Shown here one piece after another: positions 23,582 to 30,925 of a DNA stretch of 64,000 nt. Numbering within the stretch: position 1 is the first letter of the stretch; the number at the start of each line of letters is the position of its first letter. The notes beneath the pieces were generated by a model. The model saw only the letters and a program-made list of their open reading frames with translations, did not search any database and was not told where the DNA came from. Position numbers and translations under genes: made by a program. This DNA is from Rhizobium sullae (GTDB lineage: Bacteria; Pseudomonadota; Alphaproteobacteria; Rhizobiales; Rhizobiaceae), in NCBI RefSeq assembly GCF_900169785.1, contig NZ_FWER01000013.1, positions 134,642 through 198,641 of the forward strand, in the 5' to 3' direction.

Positions 23582-24838
23582 ATGGCAGTTTCAGCGAGAT
23601 CCAGGTCGCGACGCGATTTCATCGTGGAGCAGGATGCTGACGGCCTGAACGACAATGCGCCGGGCATCCATCCCGGCCATGAAATGCCCGAGTTGCGGAA
23701 TGCGCAGCGCCAGCCCGCCGCAGAAGCCGTGGTGCACTATGCGCGTCTCTCGCTGATTGAATCTTTTCCGGAACATCCGCAGGCACAAACGACAGTGGCG
23801 GCAGATGCACCGCCGATGGACCAAAGCGCCCTTGAAAAGCAAGTGAATGAGCCGAAGCCGGGCAAGCGCCGCGTCTTCATTGCCTGCCTCACCTCCTTTG
23901 CTTTTCACGCCATTCTCTTCACCGTCCTGGCTGTCGGCCTCGTCGTGACACCGCACGAACCGGAGGAAGAAGCAGGCGAGGCCGTGAGCGTCATCATTCT
24001 CGGTGATTCAGAAGCCGACCAGGCCTCTGCCGGCGATCCGGACCTGCAAGTGGAGCCGCAGCCGGAAGAGATCGTCGCCGAGACGGTGCAGCCGCAGATC
24101 GTGCAGCCTACGGAACAGCCGACGGAGGTTCCGCCAGAAACGGTGCAGCCAATCCAGGCGGAGGCCGTGCCGCCGGTGCAGGAGGTTACACGCGTCTCCC
24201 CCGAGATGGTGACGGCGGCGGAACCTGAAGTGCTGACGTCGAATGTTCCGGCAGAGACATCGGTTGTGCAGCCGATGGCGACGGAGGTGCCAGAGGAGGT
24301 GAAGCCCGTCGAGCCGGCGGAGACCGCCGAAGCGCTACCGGAGCCGGTAAAGCCCGAAGAGGCACCCGCACCGACGCCGAAGCCGAAGGCGGTTCAGCCG
24401 GTTGAGAAGCCTGTGGAAAAGAAGCAGCCGCCGAGGAAGGTGGAGAAGAAGGTCGCTGGATCGCAAGGCGAGAACAAGCAGGATTCGAAGCGAGGGGCCA
24501 GCGACGGAAGCGAGATGGCAAGTTCGGATCGCAATTCGCAGGCAGCGAGTAACAACAGTGGCATCGGCACCGCGGCCAAGGCGAATTATGCCGGTAAGGT
24601 TAGGAGCCGCATTCGACGTGCGATCAGGACGCCGCGCGGGATCGAGGGAGATGTAGTAATCACGTTCTCGGTGAGCGGTAGCGGCGGCTTAAACTCCGTT
24701 CGTGTGTCCAGAGGATCCGGCGATCCTAAGGTTGATCAATTTGCCCTTGATGCTGTGCGGCGTGCCGCGCCATTTACTCCGCCGCCGGGCGGCCAGACCA
24801 TGCTCATGTCCGTGCCAATTGCTATCAATCAAAGATAA
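23582..24838 (+). CDS. tonB: TonB-family energy transducer
   Basis: A 418-residue TonB protein, longer than usual. An N-terminal cytoplasmic extension of about 95 residues precedes the single membrane anchor (VFIACLTSFAFHAILFTVLA). A long Pro/Glu/Val-rich periplasmic spacer follows (about residues 130-290, with repeats such as EPVKPEE and PTEQPTEVPPE). The C-terminal TonB domain is YAGKVRSRIRRAIRTPRG through VRRAAPFTPPPGG. It powers TonB-dependent receptors, here probably heme receptors, together with ExbB/ExbD encoded elsewhere. The N-terminal extension is the odd point; the ATG at 23582 is the only strong start before the anchor except Met81. Confidence 0.92.
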   Translation: MAVSARSRSRRDFIVEQDADGLNDNAPGIHPGHEMPELRNAQRQPAAEAVVHYARLSLIESFPEHPQAQTTVAADAPPMDQSALEKQVNEPKPGKRRVFIACLTSFAFHAILFTVLAVGLVVTPHEPEEEAGEAVSVIILGDSEADQASAGDPDLQVEPQPEEIVAETVQPQIVQPTEQPTEVPPETVQPIQAEAVPPVQEVTRVSPEMVTAAEPEVLTSNVPAETSVVQPMATEVPEEVKPVEPAETAEALPEPVKPEEAPAPTPKPKAVQPVEKPVEKKQPPRKVEKKVAGSQGENKQDSKRGASDGSEMASSDRNSQAASNNSGIGTAAKANYAGKVRSRIRRAIRTPRGIEGDVVITFSVSGSGGLNSVRVSRGSGDPKVDQFALDAVRRAAPFTPPPGGQTMLMSVPIAINQR

Positions 24839-24893
24839 TATGACAAAAACTGTCAACTTTATACTTTACTCTAAAAATCAAGTTTAATAAGGT

Positions 24894-24938
24894 CCGTTCG
24901 CACACGTTAGAATCGTGTGACGATCAACGAGCGAACGG
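24894..24938 (+). other. Nested hairpin in the leader of the DUF2325 gene
   Basis: CCGTTCGC (24894-24901) pairs with GCGAACGG (24931-24938), and inside it CACACG (24901-24906) pairs with CGTGTG (24914-24919). It follows an AT-rich stretch after tonB and ends eight bases before the ATG at 24946. It may be a transcription attenuator, a processing site or a translation control element. Confidence 0.5.
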
Positions 24939-24945
24939 GTGGTAA

Positions 24946-25359
24946 ATGGCTCGGAAGGCGAAGAAGGGACTAAACCGGGAAATCCGCGTCAGCGCGGATG
25001 TGGCAGCGCAGGCGACGCAGCAGGATCCTGGACGATCCAAACTGGATGGCCGCAGTTTCCTCTATGTCGGCGGCCGCGATTGCCAGGTGGCGCATCTTCG
25101 CCAGATCGCGAGCAACTTCGGTGCCGAACTGATCCATCACGATGGCGGTCTGCGCGAGGCGGTCTCCCGTATCGATACAGTGCTTCCCTCCGTCGACTGC
25201 GTGTTCTGCCCGATCGACTGTATCAGCCACGATGCCTGCCTGCGTGTGAAGACCGGCTGCAAGAAGTTCGGCAAGGCCTTCATTCCACTGCGCAACGGCA
25301 GCAAATCGAGCCTCGAGCGTGCGCTGCAGACCATGAACGAACGAGACAATTCCCGATGA
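24946..25359 (+). CDS. DUF2325-domain protein
   Basis: A 137-residue protein; the DUF2325 domain covers about residues 35-130 (SFLYVGGRDCQVAHLRQIAS; DTVLPSVDCVFCPIDCISHDA; RVKTGCKKFGKAFIPLRNGS). Three to five cysteines and a histidine (CVFCPIDCISHDAC) suggest a metal or heme site. DUF2325 proteins are often found in heme-uptake or iron loci of proteobacteria; the function is not established. A structured leader precedes it, and its stop overlaps the next gene (ATGA). Confidence 0.88.
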   Translation: MARKAKKGLNREIRVSADVAAQATQQDPGRSKLDGRSFLYVGGRDCQVAHLRQIASNFGAELIHHDGGLREAVSRIDTVLPSVDCVFCPIDCISHDACLRVKTGCKKFGKAFIPLRNGSKSSLERALQTMNERDNSR

Positions 25360-25622
25360 AAGATCAGCACCCTGACGGGTTCATGATGATCGGCCTGCAC
25401 AAGCTCGCCGCGCAGAATGGTGACGGCCTTGTGCCCGAACTTTACGACCTCCTGGTGAAAAATGCCGAGCGCGAGTACCTTTATCCGAACGTGACCGAGT
25501 TTCCCGTCTGGGAAGCGCGCATGCCGGGCGAAAAGGCCGATGCAGCACTTGGCCGCGAGGCGGCAAACGGCAATAATGTCGTTGCCTTCCCGCAGGCCCG
25601 CGCGGACGGCGGTAAGGTGTGA
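25356..25622 (+). CDS. Small protein in the heme-utilisation operon
   Basis: An 88-residue protein whose ATG overlaps the TGA of the DUF2325 gene, so it is translationally coupled. It is acidic to neutral, with no signal or membrane segment (GLHKLAAQNGDGLVPELYDL; EREYLYPNVTEFPVWEARM). I do not recognise the family. The monooxygenase gene starts ten bases downstream, so a role in heme handling is inferred from position. Confidence 0.8.
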   Translation: MKDQHPDGFMMIGLHKLAAQNGDGLVPELYDLLVKNAEREYLYPNVTEFPVWEARMPGEKADAALGREAANGNNVVAFPQARADGGKV

Positions 25623-25632
25623 GGAGCTTTCG

Positions 25633-25947
25633 ATGTATATTGCGATGAACCGCTTCAAGGTCGCGACCGGCGCCGAGGCGGATTTTGAAAATGTCTGGCG
25701 CAGCCGCGATTCCAGCCTCTCGCAGGTGCCGGGCTTCATCGAGTTCCGCCTGCTGCGTGGAAAGGCCAATGCGGAGGAAGGCTATACGCTATTTTCCTCG
25801 CATACGCTCTGGAGGAGCGAGGAGGATTTCCAGAACTGGACGAAATCGGAGAACTTCCGCGCAGCGCACCGCAATGCGGGCGAGCACAAGGTGATGTACA
25901 AGGGGCCGCCGGTGTTCGAAGGCTTCAACGTCGTGGACGGCATATGA
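25633..25947 (+). CDS. Heme-degrading-type antibiotic biosynthesis monooxygenase (IsdG/HmuQ-like)
   Basis: A 104-residue ABM-fold protein. The N-terminus MYIAMNRFKVATGAEADFE and the motifs SQVPGFIEFRLLRG, SSHTLWRSEEDFQNWTKSE and FRAAHRNAG fit the IsdG/HmuQ/HmuD type of heme oxygenase. The conserved heme-ligand His (in AHRN), Trp and Asn positions appear present. It would open heme to release iron. GAGGAG precedes the ATG at 25633. The larger frame to 25540 is a read-through of the previous gene. It is the likely end point of the heme pathway started by HmuTUV. Confidence 0.87.
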   Translation: MYIAMNRFKVATGAEADFENVWRSRDSSLSQVPGFIEFRLLRGKANAEEGYTLFSSHTLWRSEEDFQNWTKSENFRAAHRNAGEHKVMYKGPPVFEGFNVVDGI

Positions 25948-26309
25948 GCGGGGATCCGGACCGTATCGAGGTCCTGCCGGTCCTGCCGTCGCTCGACATT
26001 GCCGAGACGCTTGCCTTTTATCGCGACGAGCTCGGCTTTGCGCAGATCGTTCACCAAACGCCTGACTATCTGATCGTCAGGCGCGATGAGATGGAGCTGC
26101 ATTTCTGGCGCACCGACGATACCGGCCTGCCGGAGAAGACGTCGGTCTATCTGCGCGGCGGGCGTATTGCCGCCCTTCATGCGGAATATCGCGCGAAGGG
26201 CGTCAGTCGTCTAACCGATATGGAAGTGCGACCGTGGAACATGGAGGAATTCTACATCCATGATCCGCACGGCAACCTGCTGCGCTTCGGCCGCGTGCCG
26301 CAACGCTGA
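25944..26309 (+). CDS. VOC-superfamily (glyoxalase/bleomycin-resistance fold) protein
   Basis: A 121-residue protein of the VOC fold (VLPSLDIAETLAFYRDELGF; DEMELHFWRTDD; FYIHDPHGNLLRFGRV). The His in ELHFW and the Glu/His in the C-terminal half could bind a metal. Its ATG overlaps the TGA of the monooxygenase gene, so it ends the same operon. Specific substrate unknown; annotation as bleomycin resistance alone would be misleading. Confidence 0.88.
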   Translation: MSGDPDRIEVLPVLPSLDIAETLAFYRDELGFAQIVHQTPDYLIVRRDEMELHFWRTDDTGLPEKTSVYLRGGRIAALHAEYRAKGVSRLTDMEVRPWNMEEFYIHDPHGNLLRFGRVPQR

Positions 26310-26311
26310 CC

Positions 26312-26668
26312 TTATGGTTTGGTGCGCATCAGGCCGCCGGTGGCGATCGCCAGCCAACCCAGCATCATCGCCCAGCCGCCGGTCGGCGCGGCATAGGGAA
26401 ATAGTCCGATCCCCGCAAACCGCAGCATCGCGAGATCGCCGGCAAAGAACAGCGTGCCAGCGATGATCAACAAACCGGCCAGGCGGGCGGTTCTGATCTT
26501 CTCGATGCCGATTGCGAGACCCAAGAGGGCAGGGGCGTGCGACAGACACATGGCGGAGGCTGAGGCTGCGAGCGCGGCTTCACCGCCGCCATGGGCGGCG
26601 ACGGCGGCAAGTGCCACGCCCGCCGCGCCGAAGAGGCCAGCGAAAACAAAGAAAAGCGGTGCGGCCAT
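26312..26668 (-). CDS. DUF423 membrane protein
   Basis: A 118-residue protein with four hydrophobic segments: FFVFAGLFGAAGVALAAVAA, PALLGLAIGI, LLIIAGTLFFAGDLAML and MMLGWLAIATGGL. It fits the YgdD/DUF423 family, inner-membrane proteins of unknown role. It ends two bases after the convergent VOC gene and follows the truncated hemoglobin gene by eight bases on the same strand. Confidence 0.88.
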   Translation of the reverse strand: MAAPLFFVFAGLFGAAGVALAAVAAHGGGEAALAASASAMCLSHAPALLGLAIGIEKIRTARLAGLLIIAGTLFFAGDLAMLRFAGIGLFPYAAPTGGWAMMLGWLAIATGGLMRTKP

Positions 26669-26676
26669 GGCTGATC

Positions 26677-27066
26677 CTATTCATTGTTCTGCATATGGAA
26701 GGCGAGCCGTTCGACCGGCGTCCAGATGATCTCGCGCAGCTTCTCGCTGGCGATCGTTTCGTCGAGCGCGCGGCGGAAGCAGAACAGCCACTCGTCGCGC
26801 TCGATCGGGCCGATCGTGGCGACGAGATGGCGGCTGCGCAGCCGCGGATGGCCGCGTTTGTCGGTATAGAGAGGCGGGCCGCCGAAGTAGCCTGTCAGAT
26901 ATTCGTAGAATTTCTCTTCGCTGCCTTCGAGGCTCGGCGGATGAACCGCGCGGACATGCTTTGCATCCGGCAACGTGTCCATCAGCTCGTAGAAGCGATG
27001 CGTCAGCGTCCGCACCGTGTGGTCGCCGCCGATCGCTTGATAGAGCGTGATAACTTCTTCCGTCAC
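26677..27066 (-). CDS. Group II truncated hemoglobin
   Basis: A 129-residue 2-on-2 globin. Seen are LYQAIGGDHTVRTLTHRFYE, the FGGPPLYTDKRGHPRLRSRH segment with the proximal His, and the DEWLFCF tryptophan typical of group II. These proteins bind oxygen or NO and may handle peroxide or reactive nitrogen. A perfect 16-base palindrome lies about 50 bases upstream of the ATG. The gene precedes DUF423 and may be cotranscribed with it. Confidence 0.92.
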   Translation of the reverse strand: MTEEVITLYQAIGGDHTVRTLTHRFYELMDTLPDAKHVRAVHPPSLEGSEEKFYEYLTGYFGGPPLYTDKRGHPRLRSRHLVATIGPIERDEWLFCFRRALDETIASEKLREIIWTPVERLAFHMQNNE

Positions 27067-27115
27067 AAATCCATCCCCTGACGTCCGTATTCTTAATGCA
27101 CTGCCGTTGCCCTAT

Positions 27116-27131
27116 CCGCAACCGGTTGCGG
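27116..27131. promoter_or_regulatory. Perfect palindrome upstream of the truncated hemoglobin gene
   Basis: CCGCAACCGGTTGCGG is a perfect 16-base palindrome centred about 57 bases upstream of the hemoglobin ATG. It looks like a dimeric-regulator operator; the regulator is unknown. Confidence 0.4.
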
Positions 27132-27185
27132 TGAGCCGCGGCATTTTGCGCAGGAACAGGCGGGGGCGCGGGATGCAGATTTCGA

Positions 27186-27218
27186 TTGACAAAACCGTCC
27201 AGACGGTATTTTTATAAG
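27186..27218 (+). promoter_or_regulatory. Promoter and operator of the TetR/SMR operon
   Basis: TTGACA (27186-27191) is a consensus -35 box. Just after it, ACCGTC-CA-GACGGT (27194-27207) is a perfect palindrome. AT-rich -10 candidates TATTTT (27207) and TATAAG (27213) follow. An operator lying between the boxes would let the TetR protein encoded next block its own promoter. Confidence 0.65.
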
Positions 27219-27220
27219 TC

Positions 27221-27784
27221 ATGTCAATCGCTCATCATCGCAAGAAGCAGCCTGTTCTCGTGCGCCGGCAACTACTGGATGTCGCCGCGCGCCTTGCGAG
27301 TGAGCAGGGCATGGCGTCGGTAACGCTCGATGCCGTGTCCGGTGCATCCGGCATCAGCAAGGGCGGCCTGCTGCACCATTTTCCGACCAAGAACGCTCTG
27401 CTGGATGCGCTGTTCGACAGTCTGCTCGAGCGTTTCGATCAAGAGCTCGATGAGCTGATGCGGGCCGATCCGGTGCCGCACGGACGCTTCACCCGCGCCT
27501 ATCTTTTCGCGTGCGCCGACATCAGCGAAAGGACGGACGACTCCCGCCACTGGACACAGGTGACGATCGCGATGCTGGCCGAGCCGCGGCTGCGCAAGCG
27601 CTGGCGGGAATGGGTGCGGGAGCGGGCGGACGAATATGTCGGCACCGACTCGTCGATCGATGCGCAGATCGTGCGCTTTGCCGCGGATGGTCTCTGGCTT
27701 GCCGACGCGACGGAAAGTCACGAGATCGGTGCTGCCGAACGAAGTGCGCTGATTGCGCGCCTCACAGAACTCACGAAACACTGA
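27221..27784 (+). CDS. TetR-family regulator of the adjacent SMR efflux gene
   Basis: A 187-residue TetR regulator. The HTH is RRQLLDVAARLASEQGM, VTLDAVSGASGISKGGLLHH and FPTKNALLDALFDSL. The C-terminal part is a TetR ligand domain. A palindromic operator overlaps the promoter directly upstream, and the SMR gene follows after 18 bases, so it probably senses a drug or cation exported by that pump. There is no clear ribosome site before the ATG, and the promoter is only a few bases away, so the mRNA may be leaderless or nearly so. Confidence 0.9.
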   Translation: MSIAHHRKKQPVLVRRQLLDVAARLASEQGMASVTLDAVSGASGISKGGLLHHFPTKNALLDALFDSLLERFDQELDELMRADPVPHGRFTRAYLFACADISERTDDSRHWTQVTIAMLAEPRLRKRWREWVRERADEYVGTDSSIDAQIVRFAADGLWLADATESHEIGAAERSALIARLTELTKH

Positions 27785-27802
27785 TTTTCGAAGGATTGAA
27801 CC

Positions 27803-28144
27803 ATGAGCCCGGCTGCCGTCTACGCGCTGCTCCTCGCCGCGATCGTATTGGAAGTAATCGGCACGACCGCCCTGCAGCTTTCGCAGCAGCTCACGCGTTT
27901 CTGGCCGAGCGTACTTCTCGTCGCCTGTTACACGACGTCCTTCTACGTCCTGTCGCTCACTCTCAAGGTGATCCCGGTCGGCATCGCCTATGCGATCTGG
28001 AGCGCGTTGGGGATCGTGCTGATCTCTGCCGTCGGGCTTGTGTGCTTCAAACAGCGGCTTGACGTTCCGGCCATGATCGGGCTTGCGCTGATCATTGCTG
28101 GCGTGGTGGTCGTCAACCTGTTTTCGAAATCCATTTCCCATTGA
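27803..28144 (+). CDS. SMR-family multidrug efflux protein (EmrE-like)
   Basis: A 113-residue protein with four membrane helices. The essential membrane Glu is in LLAAIVLEVIGTTALQLS (residue about 15), and the GX6 pattern of EmrE is in VIPVGIAYAIWSALGIVLIS. EmrE-like proteins work as antiparallel dimers that trade protons for cationic drugs. It is coupled to the upstream TetR gene, which probably represses it. Confidence 0.92.
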   Translation: MSPAAVYALLLAAIVLEVIGTTALQLSQQLTRFWPSVLLVACYTTSFYVLSLTLKVIPVGIAYAIWSALGIVLISAVGLVCFKQRLDVPAMIGLALIIAGVVVVNLFSKSISH

Positions 28145-28333
28145 TTTTGTGTACCTTTTTCAACGAATTTCCTCGCCGTGCAGGAACGGTGTCAAAAGGT
28201 CTATGTGCCGGCCGCGTTGACGAGCATCGTGGATGCACCAAATGTCACGGTAGAAAAGGCACTTGAGCCGATCGAAGAGCGCGGCCCAAAATTGCATCAA
28301 GCCGACGAAGCCGGCTGCCGCTGAGGAGCATTC

Positions 28334-29377
28334 ATGCGACTACTCGTTCTTGGTACGGGCGTGATGGCGAAGAACCAGCTCGACCACTTCACCCGCATCA
28401 GCGGTCTCGAGGTGGTCGGTGCCGTCGATACCGATGCCACCCGCCTTGCTGCCTTCGCCGACAAATTCGCGATCGAAAAGCGCTTTCTGACGCTGGACGA
28501 GGCGATCGCCTGGGGTGGGTTCGATGCGGCGACGAACGTCACGCCGGACCGTGTCCACCATCCAACGACGATGGCGCTCATTGCCGCGGGCAAGCACGTG
28601 TTCTGCGAAAAACCGCTGGCGGAAAGCTATCCGAAGGCTCTGGAAATGACGGAAGCAGCGGAAACGGCCGGCGTCGTCAACATGGTGAACCTCACCTATC
28701 GCAATGTGGCGCCACTGCAGCGCGCCCGCGAGATGGTGCTCGCCGGCGAGCTCGGCACCATCAAGCACGTGGAAGCATCCTATCTACAGAGTTGGCTCGT
28801 GTCGCGCGCCTGGGGCGACTGGCGTACGGAATCGACATGGCTCTGGCGGCTCTCGACCGGTCACGGTTCGACCGGCGTGCTCGGCGATGTCGGCATCCAT
28901 ATCCTCGATTTTGCCTCCTATGGTGCGGCAACCGACATTGATCACGTCTTTGCCCGGCTGAAGACCTTCAACAAGGTGCCGGGCGGTCAGATCGGCGAAT
29001 ATATGCTCGACGCCAACGACAGCTTCACGATGTCGGTGGACTTCGCCAACGGCGCGCTCGGCGTGGTGCATGCCAGCCGCTGGGCGACGGGCCATCTCAA
29101 CGAGCTGAAGCTGCGCATCTACGGCGAGCGAGGAAGCCTCGAGGTCAACCATCGTCCTTCCGGCTCGGATTTGCACGGCTGCCTTGGCGGGGATGTCGAG
29201 AGTGCGACCTGGAGGGAGATCGAGGTCGCCCCAGTGCTCACCAATTACCAGCGTTTTGCCGAGGCGGTGATGAGTGGCCTGCAACCCGACCCCAACTTCC
29301 GCCACGCCGCCAACCTACAGAAGGTGATCGATCTTGCCATGGTCGCCGAGCGCGAACGGCGCGAACTTAAAGTGTGA
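28334..29377 (+). CDS. Gfo/Idh/MocA-family oxidoreductase
   Basis: A 347-residue NAD(P)-dependent dehydrogenase. The Rossmann N-terminus is LLVLGTGVMAKNQLDHF, the EKP motif is HVFCEKPLAES, and the C-terminal catalytic part includes GVLGDVGIHILDFASYG. It would oxidise a sugar, inositol or sugar acid. GAGGAG precedes the ATG. It is alone on its strand, next to the polysaccharide locus, so it could make a sugar precursor for it, but a catabolic role is equally possible. The 189 bases before it show no recognised element. Confidence 0.92.
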   Translation: MRLLVLGTGVMAKNQLDHFTRISGLEVVGAVDTDATRLAAFADKFAIEKRFLTLDEAIAWGGFDAATNVTPDRVHHPTTMALIAAGKHVFCEKPLAESYPKALEMTEAAETAGVVNMVNLTYRNVAPLQRAREMVLAGELGTIKHVEASYLQSWLVSRAWGDWRTESTWLWRLSTGHGSTGVLGDVGIHILDFASYGAATDIDHVFARLKTFNKVPGGQIGEYMLDANDSFTMSVDFANGALGVVHASRWATGHLNELKLRIYGERGSLEVNHRPSGSDLHGCLGGDVESATWREIEVAPVLTNYQRFAEAVMSGLQPDPNFRHAANLQKVIDLAMVAERERRELKV

Positions 29378-29398
29378 TTTCGATCTGAAGCATGCAAA

Positions 29399-29422
29399 AG
29401 CGCTGCGAACCCTATCAGCGCT
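29399..29422. terminator. Possible hairpin between convergent genes
   Basis: AGCGCTG and CAGCGCT form perfect seven-base arms around a ten-base loop, just after the oxidoreductase and facing the convergent glycosyltransferase. There is no T-tract, so termination is only a suggestion. Confidence 0.35.
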
Positions 29423-29431
29423 GATGCTCCG

Positions 29432-30622
29432 TCAGTGGACGATATCCGTTCCAGGCGGTGGGACGGGAAAGACGCTGTCGAGAGGAAACCGCCGGGTCTC
29501 CGCATGGGAGATCGCGGCAAGTGTGCTGCTTTTTCTCGCCCGAAGCTCCTCCTGGATGATCGAGTCCATTCCGAACTTGAAATTCCTGGTGCTGAACCGC
29601 GCTGCGTACGTACGAATGGTTTCGGGATCGAACTCCTCGGCGTGTTCTTCGAAAGACCGCACTGCGTCGATGATGGCTTCAATACTCTGCTCGTAGAATA
29701 GGAGGCCGGTCTGTTCCGGAACGACCGTTTCAAGCGCTCCTCCGCTGCCGAAAGCGATGACCGGCCGGCCGCTTGCCATGGCTTCCACCGGGACAAGGCC
29801 GAAATCCTCCTCTCCGGGGAAAATCAAGGCTCGGCATCGGGCCAATTTTTCCTTGAGGACCGAAAAGGGCACTCGCCCCAGGAATTTCACGCTCGGCCCC
29901 GCAATCGACTTCAGCATGGCAAGCTCTTTGCCTTCGCCGATGACGACGAGGTTGCGCTCCATCTTGGTAAAGGCCCTGACGGCGAGATCGACCCGTTTGT
30001 AGGAGACCAACTGCCCGGCGCAAAGATAAAAGTCCTCGACGGCATCCGACGGCGCATAGTCCTCGACTGCCACCGGCGGATAGACGACCGTGGCGGAGCG
30101 TCCGTAATACTTGCCGATGCGCGCTCTCACATGGTGCGAATTCGCGACGAAACGGTCCACGCGCATGCTGGTGCTGACATCCCAGGACCGCAGCAGCGGG
30201 GCGATCACCGGAAGCATTATTCTGGAGGCAAGTCCGGCATGCGAACGGTAGACGTGATAGTGGTCCCAGATATAACGCATCGGCGAATGGCAGTAGCAGA
30301 CATGCGTCGAATGTGGCGGAGCGATAATGCCCTTGGCGGGGCCGGATTCGCTTGAGATGATGAGGTCGTATCCGCTGAGATCCAGACTTTCGAGCGCGAA
30401 GGGCATCAGCGGAAGCAGCGACTGGTAATGCCTGATGGCACCCGGCAGGCGCTGCAGAAACGACGTCTTGACGACATGTCCCCTTATTTTTTCCGAGACA
30501 CGGCTTTCATCGTAAACAAGCGTGAAGATATCGGCGTCCGGAAACATATCGCAGAGGGCCTCGACGACCTTCTCGCCGCCGCGCATCGACACCAGCCAGT
30601 AATGAACAATCGCGACACGCAT
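29432..30622 (-). CDS. GT4-family glycosyltransferase
   Basis: A 396-residue GT-B glycosyltransferase. The acceptor half starts MRVAIVHYWLVSMRGGEKVV; the donor half has the GT4 signature VVIGEGKELAMLKSIAGPSV, FPGEEDFGLVPVEAMASGRP and FGSGGALETVV, with the E-x7-E motif. GAGGGAGAC precedes the ATG at 30622; the longer frame to 30724 is not needed. It is divergent from the export gene at 30926. Proteins of this subgroup add mannose or a similar sugar to a lipid-linked intermediate on the inner face of the membrane. The donor sugar cannot be told from sequence. Confidence 0.9.
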   Translation of the reverse strand: MRVAIVHYWLVSMRGGEKVVEALCDMFPDADIFTLVYDESRVSEKIRGHVVKTSFLQRLPGAIRHYQSLLPLMPFALESLDLSGYDLIISSESGPAKGIIAPPHSTHVCYCHSPMRYIWDHYHVYRSHAGLASRIMLPVIAPLLRSWDVSTSMRVDRFVANSHHVRARIGKYYGRSATVVYPPVAVEDYAPSDAVEDFYLCAGQLVSYKRVDLAVRAFTKMERNLVVIGEGKELAMLKSIAGPSVKFLGRVPFSVLKEKLARCRALIFPGEEDFGLVPVEAMASGRPVIAFGSGGALETVVPEQTGLLFYEQSIEAIIDAVRSFEEHAEEFDPETIRTYAARFSTRNFKFGMDSIIQEELRARKSSTLAAISHAETRRFPLDSVFPVPPPGTDIVH

Positions 30623-30925
30623 AATGTCTCCCTCGCCAACTAGTCGTAGCATCATCGTTGAAGCGCGGGGCGTTCCACAGAGCCCAGATTGGTCTGCCGC
30701 GGCCCTAAAACGGTGTAGAGCCACGACCGAAAGACCTATGCGGACAGGATACCAAACCTGAGATACCGCAAGTGGGGTAAGCGACCGGCCGTTTTCTACT
30801 CCGTCTTCCTCAGATTGGACTAAAGCAGCCTGCGTCGCGGTGGATTTACTCGAATTGCATTAGGCGCATCATCGGCATTCGGCGGTTTTCCCGCTGCAGA
30901 ATGACGAGGAGAACAAGGTCGCGCC
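30623..30925. other. Divergent intergenic region of the polysaccharide locus
   Basis: About 300 bases without a gene between the GT4 gene (minus) and the export gene (plus). It must hold promoters in both directions. I see no clear consensus promoter or long palindrome in it. Confidence 0.6.

Noticed and set aside
24839..24945. Riboswitch in the leader of the DUF2325 gene
   Set aside because: Only a simple nested hairpin is visible; no known riboswitch core was recognised, so it is listed as a structured leader.
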